63,764 bases of DNA, from the NCBI RefSeq assembly GCF_001751245.1, contig NZ_LJGU01000114.1, positions 260,324-324,087 on the forward strand, given 5' to 3'. The translations under genes were made by a program, and so were the position numbers. The notes under the pieces are model-generated. The model ran no database searches. It was not told the DNA's origin and was given only the letters and a program-made list of their open reading frames with translations. This document shows, piece by piece, positions 62,048 through 63,764 of the stretch (position 1 is its first letter; the number at the start of each line of letters is the position of its first letter). Origin of the DNA: Streptomyces oceani. Lineage in GTDB: Bacteria; Actinomycetota; Actinomycetes; Streptomycetales; Streptomycetaceae.

Positions 62048-62091
62048 CCACCGCGGGTTTTCCCACCGCGGGTTTTCCCACCGCGGGTTTC
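62048..62091. repeat. Three tandem copies of a 15-bp unit
   Basis: CCACCGCGGGTTTTC occurs at 62048-62062 and 62063-62077; the third copy, at 62078-62091, has one T fewer. Each unit holds the palindrome CCGCGG. It is located between the allantoinase promoter and the IclR gene. Confidence 0.85.
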
Positions 62092-62216
62092 CCACCACCG
62101 GACCGCCCGGGCTGCCGCAGGTCGCCGTACGTCCGCCGCCGCAGCCGTGCGCGAGTCACCCGCCCCGCCTCACCAGCCGGTAACATGCGCCCGAAACCGC
62201 TGGAAAGGAACGCGAA

Positions 62217-63014
62217 GTGCCGCCGAGCGCCGACGCCAAGCCCCCCGAGCCACCCGCCCCCTCCGCGGGCGGGGTCCAGTCCCTCGAGCGCGCCTTCGAC
62301 CTGCTGGAGCGCATGGCCGACGCCGGAGGCGAGGTCGGACTCAGCGAGCTGTCCGGAAGCAGCGGCCTGCCGCTCCCCACCATCCACCGGCTGATGCGCA
62401 CGCTGGTCGCCTGCGGCTACGTACGCCAACAGCCCAACCGCCGGTACGCCCTCGGCCCGCGGCTCATCCGGCTTGGCGAGAGCTCCGCGCGCCTGCTGGG
62501 CACCTGGGCACGGCCGGCCCTGAGCAGGCTGGTCGAGGAGTCCGGCGAGACAGCGAACATGGCACTGCTGGACGGCGACGAGGTCGTCTACGTCGCTCAG
62601 GTGCCCTCGCGGCACTCGATGCGGATGTTCACCGAGGTCGGGCGCCGCGTACTGCCGCACGCGACCGGCGTGGGGAAGGCGCTGCTCGCGCACAAGCCCG
62701 CCCAGGAGGTACGCGCGCTGCTGGGACGCACCGGCATGCCCGCGACCACCGAGCGGACGATCACCACCGCGGACGGCTTCCTGGACGCCCTGGAGGACGT
62801 CCGCGCCAGCGGCTACGCCACGGACGACAACGAGCAGGAGATCGGCGTGCGCTGCATCGCCGTCTCCGTCCCGGATTCGCCCACGCTGGCCGCGATCTCC
62901 ATCTCCGGGCCCGCCGGACGCGTCACCGAGGCCGCGACGGACAAGCTGGTGCCGCTGCTACACGAGGTCGCCCGCGACCTCTCCGCCACTCTCGCCGCCA
63001 CGGGCACGACCTGA
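62217..63014 (+). CDS. IclR family regulator (AllR-like)
   Basis: This 265-residue IclR protein has a winged HTH (about 20-80; VGLSELSGSSGLPLPTIHRL and RMFTEVGRRV-type linker) and an effector-binding domain (about 90-255) that senses a small acid such as glyoxylate or allantoate. It diverges from allantoinase/allantoicase across a spacer with a dyad, so it is very likely the repressor of allantoin use. GTG 62217 has GGAAAGGAAC upstream. Confidence 0.92.
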   Translation: MPPSADAKPPEPPAPSAGGVQSLERAFDLLERMADAGGEVGLSELSGSSGLPLPTIHRLMRTLVACGYVRQQPNRRYALGPRLIRLGESSARLLGTWARPALSRLVEESGETANMALLDGDEVVYVAQVPSRHSMRMFTEVGRRVLPHATGVGKALLAHKPAQEVRALLGRTGMPATTERTITTADGFLDALEDVRASGYATDDNEQEIGVRCIAVSVPDSPTLAAISISGPAGRVTEAATDKLVPLLHEVARDLSATLAATGTT

Positions 63015-63055
63015 CCCCAGCCTGGCGCGACGCTCCGACCGCCGAACGACGCGGC

Positions 63056-63367
63056 CTAGCTGGCACCGAATACCTCTATCGCCCCGCGCAGCTCGGCCAG
63101 CGCGGAGTGCAGCGCGCTCACCGAGCCCACCGCGGCGGCGACCAGGAGCAACGACTCCCGCAACCGGGCTGGTTCGAGGACCGAACCAGCCCGAGCCATG
63201 GCATCCAACTCAGCGAGCTCCTCCTCGGCCGCCTGCCGATCCGGCAGTTGGGCGGGGTGCTCAGCCAACTCCCGTCGCACCCGGTCCACGGACCGCCGCA
63301 GCGCGACGATCCGCGCGTCCACACCCTGGTCCGCCACGGTACGGCGGCCCACCGTCTCGCTTCGCAA
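63056..63367 (-). CDS. DUF5955-like small conserved protein
   Basis: This roughly 103-residue protein has a helical, probably coiled part (ALRRSVDRVRRELAEHPAQL, then LPDRQAAEEELAEL) and an Ala-rich C-terminal half (LLLVAAAVGSVSALHSALAEL). I associate it with DUF5955 in Streptomyces. TTG 63367 has GGGAG 7 bases upstream; GTG 63352 and ATG 63430 are alternatives, but the codons between 63430 and 63367 look poorly biased. Function unknown. Confidence 0.65.
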   Translation of the reverse strand: MRSETVGRRTVADQGVDARIVALRRSVDRVRRELAEHPAQLPDRQAAEEELAELDAMARAGSVLEPARLRESLLLVAAAVGSVSALHSALAELRGAIEVFGAS

Positions 63368-63550
63368 CGCGGGTCTCCCCCCACAGGATTCGGCATTCGT
63401 CCTCCACGCCCCCAGCACGGAGATCCGCATAGTAAACGACACTCTCCGCACATCGCACCACACGGAGGGCGAAAATCATCCGGAGTTGTTATCGCGTCGT
63501 TTCACCGGGTCACCGAAGAGCGCGCGTGCCCGCCGCACCACCCTTGGATA

Positions 63551-63591
63551 CTGGAACCCCCGGCCTGGAACCCCCGGCCTGGAACCCCGGC
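63551..63591. repeat. Three copies of a 14-bp repeat
   Basis: CTGGAACCCCCGGC occurs at 63551-63564 and 63565-63578, and a 13-bp variant lies at 63579-63591. It sits in the leader of the gene that runs off the window. Confidence 0.8.
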
Positions 63592-63650
63592 CTGGGGCCG
63601 CCCACCCGTCCGCGCCCGGACAGCCGCCCGCATTCCCACGAGGATTCCGG

Positions 63651-63764
63651 ATGAATTCGCATCGCCGAGCCCCGTCGCCCGAGGCGAGGCCCGCGCCCGA
63701 CCGTACGGCCGCGCCCGCCTCCGCGCCCGGGTCGGTCGTGGCCGTCCTGCTCGCGGCCAAGGCG
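63651..63764 (+). CDS. Start of a truncated gene at the window edge
   Basis: ATG 63651 has GAGGATTCCGG directly upstream (GAGG, 7-base spacing) and opens a frame with no stop to the end of the window (38 codons, starting MNSHRRAPSPEARPAPD and ending SVVAVLLAAKA). The Pro/Ala-rich start leads into a possible hydrophobic segment, so it may be a membrane protein. Too short to assign. Confidence 0.5.
   Translation, partial: MNSHRRAPSPEARPAPDRTAAPASAPGSVVAVLLAAKA

Larger units (their letters stand above)
61914..62216. other. Divergent control region, allantoin genes and IclR gene
   Basis: These 303 bp hold the ribosome site of allantoinase, the dyad at 61973-61994 and the triplet repeat at 62048-62091. 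They separate the minus-strand allantoin genes from the plus-strand regulator. Confidence 0.75.

Noticed and set aside
1..63764. tRNA, rRNA or insertion-sequence genes
   Set aside because: I saw no cloverleaf-like intergenic segments, rRNA sequence, transposase motifs or paired terminal repeats; intergenic gaps are mostly short. A tRNAscan and Rfam search would settle the RNA part.

Overview
The window is very G+C-rich, has a strong G/C bias at third codon positions, uses GTG and TTG starts freely, and carries families typical of Streptomyces: an RNase Sa homologue, an HATPase / XRE-DUF5753 / DUF397 trio, a lipoate ligase with its accessory domain in front, DUF5955- and DUF6278-like proteins, and an F420-type LLM oxidoreductase. 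I read it as a chromosomal segment of a Streptomyces or close relative. There are about 65 protein genes, one of them broken, and no rRNA, tRNA, CRISPR array or recognisable insertion sequence.

Layout, left to right. 0-5 kb: FAD oxidoreductase, inositol-monophosphatase-type phosphatase, lipoate ligase and an MFS exporter. 5-7 kb: a FAD monooxygenase divergent from a TetR regulator; with the MFS gene this looks like a drug or xenobiotic inactivation/export cassette. 7-11 kb: a flavin block with a VOC protein, a flavodoxin-like protein, an FMN reductase overlapping in function with an LLM monooxygenase, and another VOC protein. 11-19.3 kb: one operon holding all seven membrane-arm subunits of complex I (NuoA, H, J, K, L, M, N) and none of the redox subunits; where nuoB-nuoD should be there is one protein with cysteine-less NuoB-like and NuoD-like ends joined by a histidine-rich linker. 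19.7-26.9 kb: hydrolase, DUF389 protein, FlK-like thioesterase, a uracil-DNA glycosylase broken by an internal deletion, DUF488 protein, and an MMPL exporter divergent from a MarR regulator. 27-32 kb: purine permease, Fpg-type glycosylase, HAD phosphatase, CBS protein and sirtuin. 32-37 kb: a translationally coupled reductive pyrimidine catabolism operon (beta-ureidopropionase, aminotransferase, dihydropyrimidinase, LLM oxidoreductase). 37-45 kb: gamma-glutamyltransferase, two conserved unknowns, a secreted GDSL hydrolase, and a PcaL / metallo-hydrolase / exonuclease III operon.

45-54 kb is a sugar locus on the minus strand: GntR regulator, secreted DUF4185-like protein with a carbohydrate-binding end, CUT2-type ABC importer (binding protein, permease, single-domain ATPase) and ROK kinase. 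The ATPase and kinase genes are separated by 21.5 perfect copies of a 30-bp tandem repeat. 54-59 kb: methyltransferase, the HATPase/XRE/DUF397 trio, KDPG aldolase and KDG-type kinase, and a secreted guanyl-specific RNase. 59-63 kb: allantoicase and allantoinase divergent from an IclR (AllR-like) regulator. The window ends inside a small conserved gene and the first codons of a plus-strand gene.

Several intergenic regions hold clear dyads placed on plausible promoters. At least seven genes have a TANNNT box ending exactly six bases before the start codon, which points to leaderless mRNAs. The orphan complex I membrane arm and the 30-bp repeat array are the two features most worth following up.
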